A DNA stretch of 64,000 nt from Narthecium ossifragum. Taxonomy: Eukaryota; Streptophyta; Magnoliopsida; Dioscoreales; Nartheciaceae. The translations under genes were made by a program, and so were the position numbers. The stretch is from the NCBI GenBank assembly GCA_963920575.1, contig OY986966.1, forward strand, positions 9,526,048 through 9,590,047, written 5' to 3'. A model generated the notes under the pieces. The model made no database searches. It saw nothing but the letters and a program-made list of their open reading frames with translations, and was not told the DNA's origin. Shown here in pieces: positions 54,276 to 64,000 of the stretch. How positions within the stretch are numbered: the first letter of the stretch is position 1; each line of letters begins with the position of its first letter.

Positions 54276-57200
54276 CTGTATATATCGCGTATTATACGTC
54301 CTTATCTCGTAACCTTCACCCTTTGCATTCCATGTTACACTTATGCTCCTGCATTCCAGCAAAATATCAAACTTCGTCAATTTATCCTAATAGGATTGTC
54401 AATAACATTTCCTAAAAGTACTAATATATATGAAAGTCAATTATAAATGAAACTGATGGAGCAGAATAAGATGAAAAGAGAGAGAAATAAGAATAAATGG
54501 TTCTTGGGAGGGGAGGAGGGAAACTTAATAGCAGAACCATGAAGGTTGATTAAACCTCTCTTTAATAAGCCTAACCGCCTAACTGCCTAACCGCCTCACC
54601 TTTTCCACTTTAGTCTTAAGATGCAGGTACTTATGACTTGTCTTCTTACATATATAATTCAAAGCATTATAGTACTTGATAAAATACTCGCAAGCAGGCA
54701 ATTAATGCAAACAATAATATGAAAGGAATCATTCGTAGGATCAATACTCCAATAAAATGACTAGGCCAAGCAGATTAGTTCAAATATCGGAGACACAAGG
54801 AACAAAAATTAAGTGAATTGGTCAATCCATTTTGGACTTTTTATATACCTGTGCACAATTGCAACAAAACTTTGACTTGGATAACTGGATCACAACCCAG
54901 CCTAAAATGGAATCTGTATGGTAAGATAATAGTGCATTCAAAGTGGCAAAAATTAAGCAAGATACATGAGGGCTGGGGGTTGCGTTAACATCTCAACCAA
55001 CGTGCTCAACGTGGAGTGACATTAAATCAAGGAATGGATCCTTGATCCAAGGATGCAGTGCCCGTGGTACACCGGTGATGGTAGTTGGCCAGTACAATAT
55101 GTGCCCTGTCTGACACTCGACGCAGGACTCTTGTGGACATGGAGCCTCTTCAATAGGGAAATGTGCTCAGCAGGGGTCCTGTACCGACTATTTGTATTGC
55201 GCATATCAGTAGTATGGTTACTAACACAATACGTATAGCTACGGACATGCCGTTCACAATCCATTCCTTGATCCAACTAGACCTATATCTCAACCTAATC
55301 ACCCTCAATCCCTCAATCTAACTAAATTTGAGCCATAACCAAAGATTTACAAACTAGAACAAAACACGTTTAAGTAATGAAGCTTAAAGTTTATAAAGTT
55401 GCTGTACTTTAATCATAGTCTATCAAATATTACTAGTTCCTTGCTAGCCAAAAGTTTATGAACTTATAGCTACATTGAACATACAAACCCATCCAACCTA
55501 ATTAGATCAACCAAACAGACTCAACCTCATGTAACCAAACTAACCAACCCAATGAAAGTCACCGTAACAGAATAGAGTTAGGTTGTGCTTGGGTATGTTG
55601 TGAGCTGGGAGTCTTGATCAGGAAAAGGACTTTTAGTTATCAGGAGTATTGACCCCTAACTTCAACAAACTTGCTCAAGGTGCACCCTATTGCATGCCCA
55701 ATTCACAAGTACCCATCCAATTGTGTCTCTTATTGATATAAGTTTTCAGAACATCCGCAAATAAGATCTTTAGAAACGTAGTGACACAAATGCCACGACA
55801 TGAAATAAAATCATAAAGAAATCAAATGATAAAATGCTTATTGCTTTTCCTTTTTGCATCAGGTCCAAAACTGAAGATTGACATAAACAAAATATTTATA
55901 AATGTTATATATTTTGTTTTGTTACTGCAATCACAAGAATGATTGCTACATATTCTTCTACATAGAAAGAGATTAGTACCTCTGCAATCTAAAACTAATT
56001 GCCATCTTGGTATGAAACAATCATGAAATAAAAGTGAAGTTAGGTCAGAAATCAGGATGATTGTAATCAACAAAGAATTGAGACTCTCCAAAGCATCACA
56101 TATTCCTCAGATAAGTTCTCTATAGACAAAAAATATCATGACTTTGTATCAACTTTTCCTGTTTTCCGCCTGACTAGTGATGCTTATGTGACTCGAATAA
56201 TGAATATAAGGCTTCAAACCTCTCTCTCTGTTGCCAATTATGAGCATGAGAGTTTGACTTTCATGATATGGGGAACATTAGATTCTTGTTGTGCAATTTG
56301 ATGTATTTTTATTTCTATTATAAAGCAATCTGGAGTTGACAGCAAAAATACACTATCCATTCGATAAATCTATCTGTCCCTAATCAACCTCCTCAACCCC
56401 TCTACATCAGTTTTGTTCTCGTTTTTTGCCTTTTCAATTGTCCTCGAATAGCCAAACCCCTTTCACTAGATTTATGATTCCTTCACCTTATTTTAATACA
56501 TGTCCGCCATTATTAGTCACTATTTTTATTACTTTTGCAGTTCCACAGTCTCAAATAAACTTAAGCGCACCCTCTAAGAATATAATTCCTCGTGAATGTT
56601 ATACTCACCCTCTAATCAGTCATTCTGCTTTAACCTCATTCTAGATCAAAATGAATAGTGAATTTTGCTCTTAGCAAGGATACTAAACCACTCTATTGTT
56701 TTGCTTCGCATCAATCACTGCACATTCTTCAATTCATGACTATTTGCAGAAAGAAAACCTCTTCTTACTAGTGATTCCATTGATAGGACCAACTACGATG
56801 AAAGTAGCATTTGTCACGTATCAAGCATCACTCTACTCCAACATAAAAAGCTACTTGGAAACACCACAATACAAACTGTAAGGAATACTGCACACTGCCT
56901 AGTTTTAACAAGAAGCTATTATGTAACTTATTCCAGCCAGTTTGTCAAACAGATTTAGGGTCTACTTCTACATTTTTCTCCCATAAAAAGCCTTGAAGCT
57001 AAACCAAATCCAATAAAAGGGTCACTTTGCAGCTTCCTATTATAAGGATTCAAGAACCAAATCCCAACCCAGGTCACAATAAGGTCCACTAAAAGAATCG
57101 AGAATAGAAAAATAAAAACTTTCCTAATAAAAAAAAAGATAATAGCGACATAATTCCAACTGTGATTCGAATTTTCCACAGAAAATAGCAGAAAGAACGA

Positions 57201-57296
57201 GGAATGAAGAGATCTGAATCACAAGTCTTGGAAAAAAGCCCATTCCGACGGATTAAACATGCGCCATAGCTGAGATCGAGATCAAGAAGCGCATAC
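54276..57296 (-). other. Intron 1 of the transporter, in the 5' UTR
   Basis: The acceptor TATACAG precedes AAGAAATGG (54275 and down) and the donor GTATGCG follows CCAG at 57297, so a 3.0-kb intron lies upstream of the start codon. It is AT-rich and non-coding. A small inverted repeat occurs at 55025-55273. Confidence 0.6.
55025..55273. repeat. Small inverted-repeat element, possible MITE
   Basis: ATCAAGGAATGGATCC at the left is matched by AATCCATTCCTTGATCC at the right. The GC content of the 250-bp interior is higher than around it. No clear target duplication. Confidence 0.4.
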
Positions 57297-57400
57297 CTGG
57301 AAAGGGTTCTTCGATTGCAGCTAGGAGAATTGGGGATTCATCCTAAGATTGTTGTTCGATTAACGGAATCCTTCCATTTAGTGCTCGCTTTGGCTGTGGG
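57297..57400 (-). other. Probable 5' UTR exon and start of the transporter gene
   Basis: The minus strand has an untranslated-like segment ending CCTTTCCAG before GTATGCG. The right limit, i.e. the transcription start, is a guess. The TATTTATTTAG text at about 57455-57465 is the only AT-rich candidate promoter area. Inferred from the splice-site pair with 54275. Confidence 0.45.
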
Positions 57401-58676
57401 TTATCAGATCTAAGTAACGGGCGAGTTGGGCTGTTTAATTTCGAGTTGATTTCTTATTTATTTAGAACTCTTTTGCGAATCCTTTATTTTATTCCTATTT
57501 TTCTCGTCCCTCGATGCTCGTATAATATTCGAAATACAGCGTGCCTGCGGGGTAACGTACCGCTTCCCAAAAGTGGAGAAGATCAGCCGTGGTGTCCAGC
57601 ACACCAATCCATCGTAAACCTAAATTTTAACAATATTGTAAAAATCTATTTATCCTAGAAAACTATCTTGCTTATAAAAAAAACTACATGCCATTAACAG
57701 ATTAACTTTCTTCTGAGAACGTTCTTGCTGGAGATAGTTTTCTATAATATTATTAAAATATAGATGACGATATACAAAATACTTTTCCTTTTTTTTTTAA
57801 ATCTAAAAATGGCTTTTTTTCATGTTAGATCTTACAATTGTTTAAATACATGCACTTGGCTGCACAAATCTAGCATTTTATTTTACTTCATCGAATGATG
57901 CTGAATCCGTTGATTTTTAATCTTATTACTTTTTGTTTAGTTGTGACCATCAATTAGAAATATAAGGAGAGTAATCAAATCATTGTAGAAATATCACAAG
58001 TTCATCAAACATCGGATCGGTGAAGCTGTCTGCTGTTTTATAGTGAGTTCAGGATCAGTACCCCCATGAAGGTGTTGACTATTTAATGAGGCTATAGTTG
58101 ACCATCTCCTAAAAGGTATAGATTTTTCTAGATTATAATCTTCCAAGCAGCAAGCAAGATCCTCACTACCTGGCCACTGGAATAAACTAGAGTAATTTAA
58201 GCTTGGAGTGGATCCATAGCTCTTGATCCAAGAGTTGCATTTATCATCCAACTTGATATTTGTGATTAAGAATGAAACAACGCTACTCCATGAGTTCAGA
58301 ATGGATACAAAAAAGTCTTTCAATTGAACAGTGTTGGCCATGTTGGGTTTCAGCATTGCTCTATCCTCGTAAAGAAAAACAAAAAAAGAGAGTAATAATC
58401 TTGATATCAATGCTAAACAGATGACATTAGCTGCAAATAAGACAACAAAGTATCATGTTTTAAAGAGGATTCAAATCCACAGTACTGCCTGTTAGACTAT
58501 ATATCTATTAACTCTCCCTCTCCTAACGGCTTAAACTTTTGGGTTGAGTGGTTAGAGTGTCTCACAATTGCCAAAATAACATAGCATTCTCTTCTTCTGC
58601 TGTGATATTATTTTAACTTCGAATAAAATTTTGTGCATATTGTCACGTGGCATGTGTAATTTACATTCCACGTGAT
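57401..58676. other. Intergenic stretch with one weak open frame
   Basis: AT-rich. A 138-codon frame at 57994-58410 (-) has a mixed composition (for example SSLFQWPGSEDLACCLEDYN) that is not obviously low-complexity. I recognise no family in it and see no splice partners. It could be an old gene fragment or chance. Confidence 0.3.
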
Positions 58677-58880
58677 CGGTAGTGAGGTACTGACTAATTG
58701 ATCTATTCCATCGGTAATGAGGTACCGACTAATTAATCTATTCCTTCGGTAGTGAGGTACCGACTAATTGATCTATTTCATCGGTAGTGAAGTACCGATA
58801 GATTAGATCAACCAATTTAAACATCATTACCGATCCAATCATCGGTATATTCAATCGATAGTGAGGTACCGATGAACTAG
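58677..58880. repeat. 35-bp tandem repeat with internal inverted repeat
   Basis: Units starting CGGTAGTGAGGTACCGAC recur at 58677, 58712, 58747 and 58782, exactly 35 bp apart, each with TCGGTA and TACCGA as inverted arms around about six bases. A further unit with the same arms lies at about 58857-58880 and a half-unit near 58827-58846. Confidence 0.9.
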
Positions 58881-59109
58881 AACAATCAGTGGGTTCAACC
58901 ATATACATAAAATCAACGCTCATTAACTTTACCAATCAACTCGAGTTTGTATGTTTATTGTCTAATACTACATACACCTGTTAATAATGTTTTGTAGAAA
59001 TCATGAAGCCATGCTCACTTGAACAATGATTTAGATCCTCCACGAAGCATAGAAAACACCACCTCCCTGACTCTCGGTATATTGTTTTGCATGGATTTCT
59101 ATGAAACTC

Positions 59110-62100
59110 TTAAAAGAAGGCACGGCCGAGGGACTTCGACAGGGACATCACTGCTTCCTGCACAGACACATTGGCCAAGATCTTCTTTAGAATTCAAGAA
59201 AACAATATTGAAGCTGAATTTGTACAGTATATATGTTAAGTGAAAGCTCTGGCTTACATCCCAATTGTTCACTTCGCTGGTAATCTTCTGACATGGCCAC
59301 CATTCGCCAAGGCCTGGGCAGCCGGTGATGTGCACGTCTCGAGTTCGAAGAAGGCCGGGAGGTGGCCGGTCGCCTGGCGGAGAGAGGCAAAGTTCTGGGC
59401 ATTGCCTTACAGTCAAGTGTTCCAGTGACACTAGATTCTGGATGCCTGGGATGGATTTCAGCTGGTCTAGTCCCCACAAAGATAGACTACAGAGCGAGGA
59501 TGGTGTGACGATGCTCTGTAGCTTCGGGCAATTCTCAATGGCGAGCTTGTGAAGACGAGGGAAATCTCCATCCGTCACTCCACGCCACTCCTCCCATCCA
59601 TACAAATGCTGAATCCTTAGTTCCTCCAGCGAGGGGAATCCGATTACCGGTTTCCTGTTCTTGTTGAAGTAGTTGCAGCAGAATTCACGTCCAATACATC
59701 GAACACCATGCATGTTCCTGATACAAACAGATTTGAGAGATGGCAGCTCCCCCAGTGATGGCAGAAATTCACATGTGGAACTATAACATTGGCTTAGAAC
59801 AACTTTGGTCAGCTTGGCAAATAAAGAATCTCCCATCCAAGTTGGAAAACTTGCACCCCCATAGTTGTATACTTTCAGCTTCTTGAGATTTGTATGAGGT
59901 TTTAAGCTCTCCAGCACTCTCTCTTCCAATTCGGAACTGCTAATCTTATGATCATTGTGATGGCATTCGGTACGAGACCATTCTAATTGCAGCTCTTCCA
60001 AGCGCTCCTTGTCCTTGAGGTTGGCCTCTCTAGCGCTTTCCGTGGAGACGACGTTCACCAGTTCTGAGACGCATAGCTTTCCTCTGAGATTCACCAAGTC
60101 ACTCAGCTCTTCAATTCCACAGTGCCTGCTATCCTTACCAACTTTGAATTCCGATAGTGTTTTAAGTTTAATCAGCATCCCAATCCCAGATGGCATCTGC
60201 AACTTCCCGTTCCCTGGTAATTTCAGGTGCTGGAGGTTAACAAGCTTCCCGATGCTGCCACCGCCACTTGGAAACTCTATAAGACTCTCACAACGTTGCA
60301 GGTCTAATGTCTCAAGATTGTAAAGAAGATATACTGATTTAGGCAAGCTTCGGATTCCACTGGCATAGCAACTGAGATAGCGAAGATTAATGAGATTGCC
60401 AATGCCTTTTGGTAACTCTACTAAACTTTGGCAACAATGAAGGTCCAGCACCTGGAGGTGGTAAAGGAGGCACACAGAGTCAGGCAGCCTTTTAATTCGA
60501 TTGTTCTCCAAACAAAAATAGCGAAGGTGTCTCAGGTTACCGATCGAGTAAGGTAACTCTGCCAAGCGATTCGACTTCAGTTCCAGCATTCTCAAGCAGC
60601 CTAAGTTTAGATACAAGTTGTTTAACATCTTAACACGCAAGCCATCTACGCCACAGGTGAAAACAGACCATTTGTCATCTTGAAGAAGAAGAGAATGCAG
60701 AGAAAGAGTTGTCGGTTCCTTGATGAAATAAAACTGCACACTGTCTTCAAAGGCTGGGCTTGAAAGGATATGCAGATGTCGAATTCCGACCGAGATTTCA
60801 CCAACTCTTTTGGCCTCTGTTACAGCATACTCTTTTCTGGAAAGATATCGTGCTAGATCATGAATTAGGTCATGCATTGTGAACAGTTCTTCGCCTTTTT
60901 TGTCAGGATTATCTATAGGCTGAAAGAATGATCTCTTCTGCAAGTCGTTGAAGTACTCGCGGCCTATGTCTTCCAGTTGTCTGCTTCCTTGAGGCAGGAT
61001 AAACCCTTGTGCCATCCACAGCAAGATTAATTGGGTTCTACTGAATCTGTGATGCTTAGGAAACAAGGAACAATGAAGGAAACATGGTTTTAGATGTGTT
61101 GGCATGTAGAGATAGCTCAATCTTAGAGCTGTAGAGATTGCAGCATATGGTTCATCGACATTCCAGAGTTCACTATGAAGGATTTCCAACCATTTTTCAT
61201 CTTCGATTTCATATCGCAGAAGCATTCCGAGTGTCCTTATAGCCAAAGGAAAGCCTTTGCACTGACTGACGATCTTCTTGCCAATTGCTACTAAGTTTTC
61301 ATTCACATTAGTGTGACAAGCATCAAATGCGCAACTCTGGAATAACAGCCAAGATTGTTCTTCAGACAAGCATCCCAGATGGTAAGGAGGCGTCGCTTGC
61401 ATTTTCACTACAGCTGGATCTGTCTGTGTGATTATCATAATTCTTACAACATCTACGCCAATGAAGCTCAAAAGCAAGGACTCCCACATCCTTTCTTCCT
61501 CCTTGCAGACATTGTCTAGCACTAGGAGCACTTTCTTTCCTTTCACTATCTTCTTTAGAGTACTTTGAAGTGCAATTAGTTCAGTGAGATGACAAGTGTT
61601 CCTACTCAAGGCCTCTATTATTGCTTTTATTAGCCAGAAAATATTAAAACTCTCTGAGATGCAGACCCATCCCCTCAAATTGAAAACTTGGCATACTGTC
61701 TGATCATTATAAACAAATTCAGCAAGGGTGGTCTTCCCGACTCCGGCCATGCCGGTAATCGGAATAACCAAAAACTCGCTGTCCAAGTCCGAAACTAGCA
61801 ATTGAACGACCTTTTCCTTGTCATGATCTCTACCATAAATCATCGTTTCCTCATTGAGGAAATTATCTGGTTTAGCGTTGACCAAAGGATGGAAACACCT
61901 ATATTGTTCATGCTCTCTAAATTGTAGGATACTTTCATTCTTTGCAACCCCATTGAATCTTTTAGTGACATTCCTGATCTTCTCTTCCATGCCATTGGAA
62001 ATAGAAAGCTTGATCAAAGTAGAATTCAATTCACATACCTGGTCATCCTCCTCTCGTTGCCTCTTGCGTGAACTCTCTGATGCAGATTCAACCTCCTCTT

Positions 62101-62371
62101 TAAATTCCAGCACTTCACATTGATACATGTCTACAATGCTATCAGAGACACAAGTCATACACTTGAGCCTCTTTGCGTGAAAGGAAGATTCACACTTATC
62201 ATCTCCCCCATCTCGCTCTCTCTTCACATTAGTCTTTGAGGTGGCTCCACTGTCCCCATAGGACTGCAGATTTAATAAAGCATCATGTGTTGCATCCTTG
62301 AACTTTTTGCAGGGATTAGAAGCTAGCTTATAAAGCTCTTCCATGCCATTAGTCTCTGTTGCAGCTCTCAT
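59110..62371 (-). CDS. CC-NB-ARC-LRR (NLR) disease-resistance-type protein, 5' end damaged
   Basis: A continuous frame from 62371. NB-ARC motifs: P-loop GMAGVGKTTLA (residues 207-217), RNBS-A near 230-250, kinase-2 LLVLDNV (282-288), GFPLA (373-377), RNBS-D CFLHCSLFPKHH near 430-441, MHD at 499-501. About 500 residues of leucine-rich repeats follow (LPYSIGNLRHLRYFCLENN type). NLRs sense pathogen effectors and trigger immunity. The second kinase-2 Asp is Asn. Residues 20-125 are an unusual charged linker. The unspliced frame runs to 59099 (1090 codons), but a GT-AG pair (intron 59158-59257, 100 bp, phase 0) would give a 1053-residue protein ending at 59110. The coiled-coil domain lies upstream, out of frame (62386-62640), so the gene may be a pseudogene or express an N-truncated protein. 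Confidence 0.85.
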
Positions 62372-62385
62372 CTTTACAAGAGAAG

Positions 62386-62640
62386 CAAATCGTACTCGTA
62401 TTCATCTAGCACATCATCAGCACTATAAGCGATATCTTTGAGCTCCATCAGCCATGAGTTCATGACCTCTTCTTGCATCTCCCTCTCCTCTGCATCTCTG
62501 AGCGCAGCATTAATCCTCAGCAATGTCCTTTTGAGCTGCTTCAGATCTTCTTCAACCGCATAAAATGATCTCTAGGATGATGAGGATGTGTGGATTGTGG
62601 CGATCAACTTGTTGGTCATCCATTGAATGGAAGATGCAGC
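62386..62640 (-). pseudogene. Out-of-frame coiled-coil (Rx-type) domain of the NLR
   Basis: The minus strand reads IQWMTNKLIATIHTSSSS, a TAG stop at about 62572-62574, then YAVEEDLKQLKRTLLRINAA and LRDAEEREMQEEVMNSW, then LMELKDIAYSADDVLDEYEY. This is the Rx N-terminal domain with its EDVID-like motif. It ends at a TAA (about 62378-62380) in this frame, while the NLR frame is a different one: ASLVKMRAATE overlaps the end. One indel near 62385 and one nonsense change separate the domain from NB-ARC. I see no splice pair that would remove both. Confidence 0.85.
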
Positions 62641-63181
62641 TGCGCTATGATCTCTTTGGCTCTGCAGAATCACCAGGAAGAGGAAGGAAAGGAGGAGACA
62701 AGAAGAGGCGTGTGTTTATTAATTAGAAGAACAGCGAAGTGACAGACTATGCAATTTGAAAGAAGACTACAAGAAGTCATGAAGGTTAAACACCAAAGTA
62801 CCAAGTCAAACTGCGGTACATAACTCTCTTATTTGACTCCTTCTAAACCCCAAAGTATCGAGGCATGATGGTTAAGAACTTAAGATACTTCTTTGCCTAG
62901 ATCATAGGATTTTTCACGCCATATTATGCTTTCCACAAGGCCATAAAAAGATCTTGCAGACGGCTCTTGATCTTTCCACTGCAATATCTTTGCAATTTGC
63001 ATTCTCCCATTCTGTATATTAAGATCCTCAAATTTTCTGAGTAACCTCAGTAAGAGCTGTTATTTAAGGCAATGGGGTATTGATGTTACAGGCTGGCAAG
63101 ATCAATTACTGTAGAAGTTTGCATTCCATTTCAGAGAAATCATGTATATGTGATGATACTGAAACTATCAAAATTAGGTAA
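62641..63181. other. NLR 5' flank
   Basis: No gene. AT-rich with no clear TATA box. It may hold the NLR promoter. Confidence 0.4.
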
Positions 63182-64000
63182 TGATGAGATATGAATTATG
63201 CATAATTAAACTCCTTAAATTACCTTTGTTAGCGTAAGAGCATGTATATTTGATATTTTATTGTTTGATTTCAGATTTGAATAGATTTGAAAAGAAATAC
63301 AAGAAATTCGGCCAAAAATCATTAAATTCTATAAAAAAAGACTGTTTCATTGACTGTTTGGAAATAAATCACTAGAAATTCTAAAACAAATCCAAATATT
63401 CTGAAATTCCGGGAGATGAAAGAAGACTTCATGAGTTACAACTTTCATGTTGAAGACTTTGTGAGATTACATATACATTGGCACCAGGTTTTAATCAAAG
63501 TCAGATATATGGAAGTTGGAAAGAAAGGCTAAAATTAATGACGTGGCAGTGGAGACCGGTCAAACCAACTTTAGCGATGGATCGGTTTTGGGTCCGATGG
63601 ATCGCTTGGATGGCATCATCAGAATGAAATTTAGGGAAATTAGAGTTTAAGTTTAATTATAACTCCCAATTCCGGCATTAAGGGTTTGTATTATATAAAG
63701 GGGTTATTCCAGTCGAAAATTATCATCTTTTGGACCACTTTTAGAGGAGAAAGTTAGAGTTTTGAAGATTGAGATCTTTCCGCGGGGATCGACGGCTTCC
63801 TTCCCAACACCTATGGATCTTTCCCAGAAGATGAGTAGCTAATTCTTAAACTTAGGGATCTCATGAAACCCTAGTGTAACTTTTGATTTTCTTTGGTTTG
63901 ATTATTGTAAACTTCTTCTCAACATGATCTCATAAATATGATTTTAATGATTAGAGATTTGAGGGAACGGAGTTCCTTTGAAGTATTTTCAGTCGTATAA
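63182..64000 (-). mobile_element. Family B LTR (copy 3), runs off the right edge
   Basis: It starts TGATGAGATATGAATTATGC and is the reverse complement of the right part of 4647-6437 (TTAATTTACC, ATGAGTAGCTAAT, ACCCTAGTGTAAC, CATGATCTCATAAATATGATT). A TATA-like TTATATAAAGG lies at about 63690. The other end is outside the window. Confidence 0.85.

Noticed and set aside
60009..60323. 104-codon plus-strand frame within the NLR
   Set aside because: Antisense shadow of the leucine-rich repeat coding region.
1..64000. tRNA, rRNA or snRNA genes
   Set aside because: I looked for tRNA-like A and B boxes near the primer sites and elsewhere and saw none that folded convincingly by eye. A tRNAscan or Rfam search would be decisive.

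Overview
This window is nuclear DNA from a flowering plant. It has split genes with GT-AG introns, a CC-NB-ARC-LRR (NLR) resistance-type gene, a plant nucleotide-sugar transporter, the telomere-capping gene STN1, and dense nested LTR retrotransposons of plant lineages (Athila-like, Tekay/Del, Reina) plus LINEs with an RNase H tail. I cannot place the species. Three host genes are recognisable: STN1 (35703-36233, +), a UDP-rhamnose/UDP-galactose-type transporter in five coding exons (48997-54270, -), and an NLR with a damaged 5' end (59110-62371, - plus an out-of-frame coiled-coil remnant to 62640). A fourth, unrecognised partial reading frame enters from the left edge (1-237, +). Almost everything else is transposon.

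Layout. 1-2620: end of an unknown gene, a LINE tail, and an AT-rich foldback DNA element. 2621-3911: solo LTR of family A. 4345-7645: decayed minus-strand LINE split by a family B LTR (4647-6437). 7646-8469: Tekay LTR fragment. 8470-21723: one minus-strand Athila-like element (5' LTR 20200-21723, tRNA-Asp primer site, gag, protease, reverse transcriptase, integrase, polypurine tract, partial 3' LTR). It is broken by a solo LTR (12134-13871, target duplication CAAGC) and by a plus-strand Tekay LTR with a gag start (14089-16912). 22393-34502: minus-strand Reina chromovirus whose 5' LTR is split by a LINE (27315-34379, target duplication CCATGTTC). That LINE is itself split by a plus-strand Athila-like element (28156 to about 32952).

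34503-35650 is an LTR-like sequence ending 52 bp before the STN1 start codon. 36478-37119 is a LINE RNase H remnant. 37992-46241 holds Tekay/Del sequence in minus orientation in which one LTR (43719-45938) has a pol end and polypurine tract on one side and a primer-binding site plus gag on the other, so two internal regions share one LTR. Solo LTRs with exact target duplications sit inside it (39060-40369, GAATG; 41370-43574, GCGTC, itself carrying 42041-42824). 47354-48483 is a non-autonomous hAT element with an 8-bp duplication. The second intron of the transporter gene holds a Tourist-like element (50855-53441) with a Pack-MULE nested in it (51289-53060, 9-bp duplication, captured DUF3419-type fragment). 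A partial family B LTR runs off the right edge (from 63182).

The most unusual signal is a recurrent architecture in LTRs of different families. Eight-base palindromes (GATCGATC) occur as pairs whose start points lie 21-23 bp apart, often with complementary flanks that make a near-perfect hairpin, and the pairs are repeated about every 60-85 bp, many at about 71 bp. It appears in two Athila-like LTRs, an unrelated-looking solo LTR and a Tekay LTR. A second Tekay LTR carries an analogous inverted-pair array built on a GGTCGACC core. Palindrome arrays also occur in the Pack-MULE (five TGACGTCA) and between the transporter and NLR genes (35-bp repeats with TCGGTA...TACCGA).
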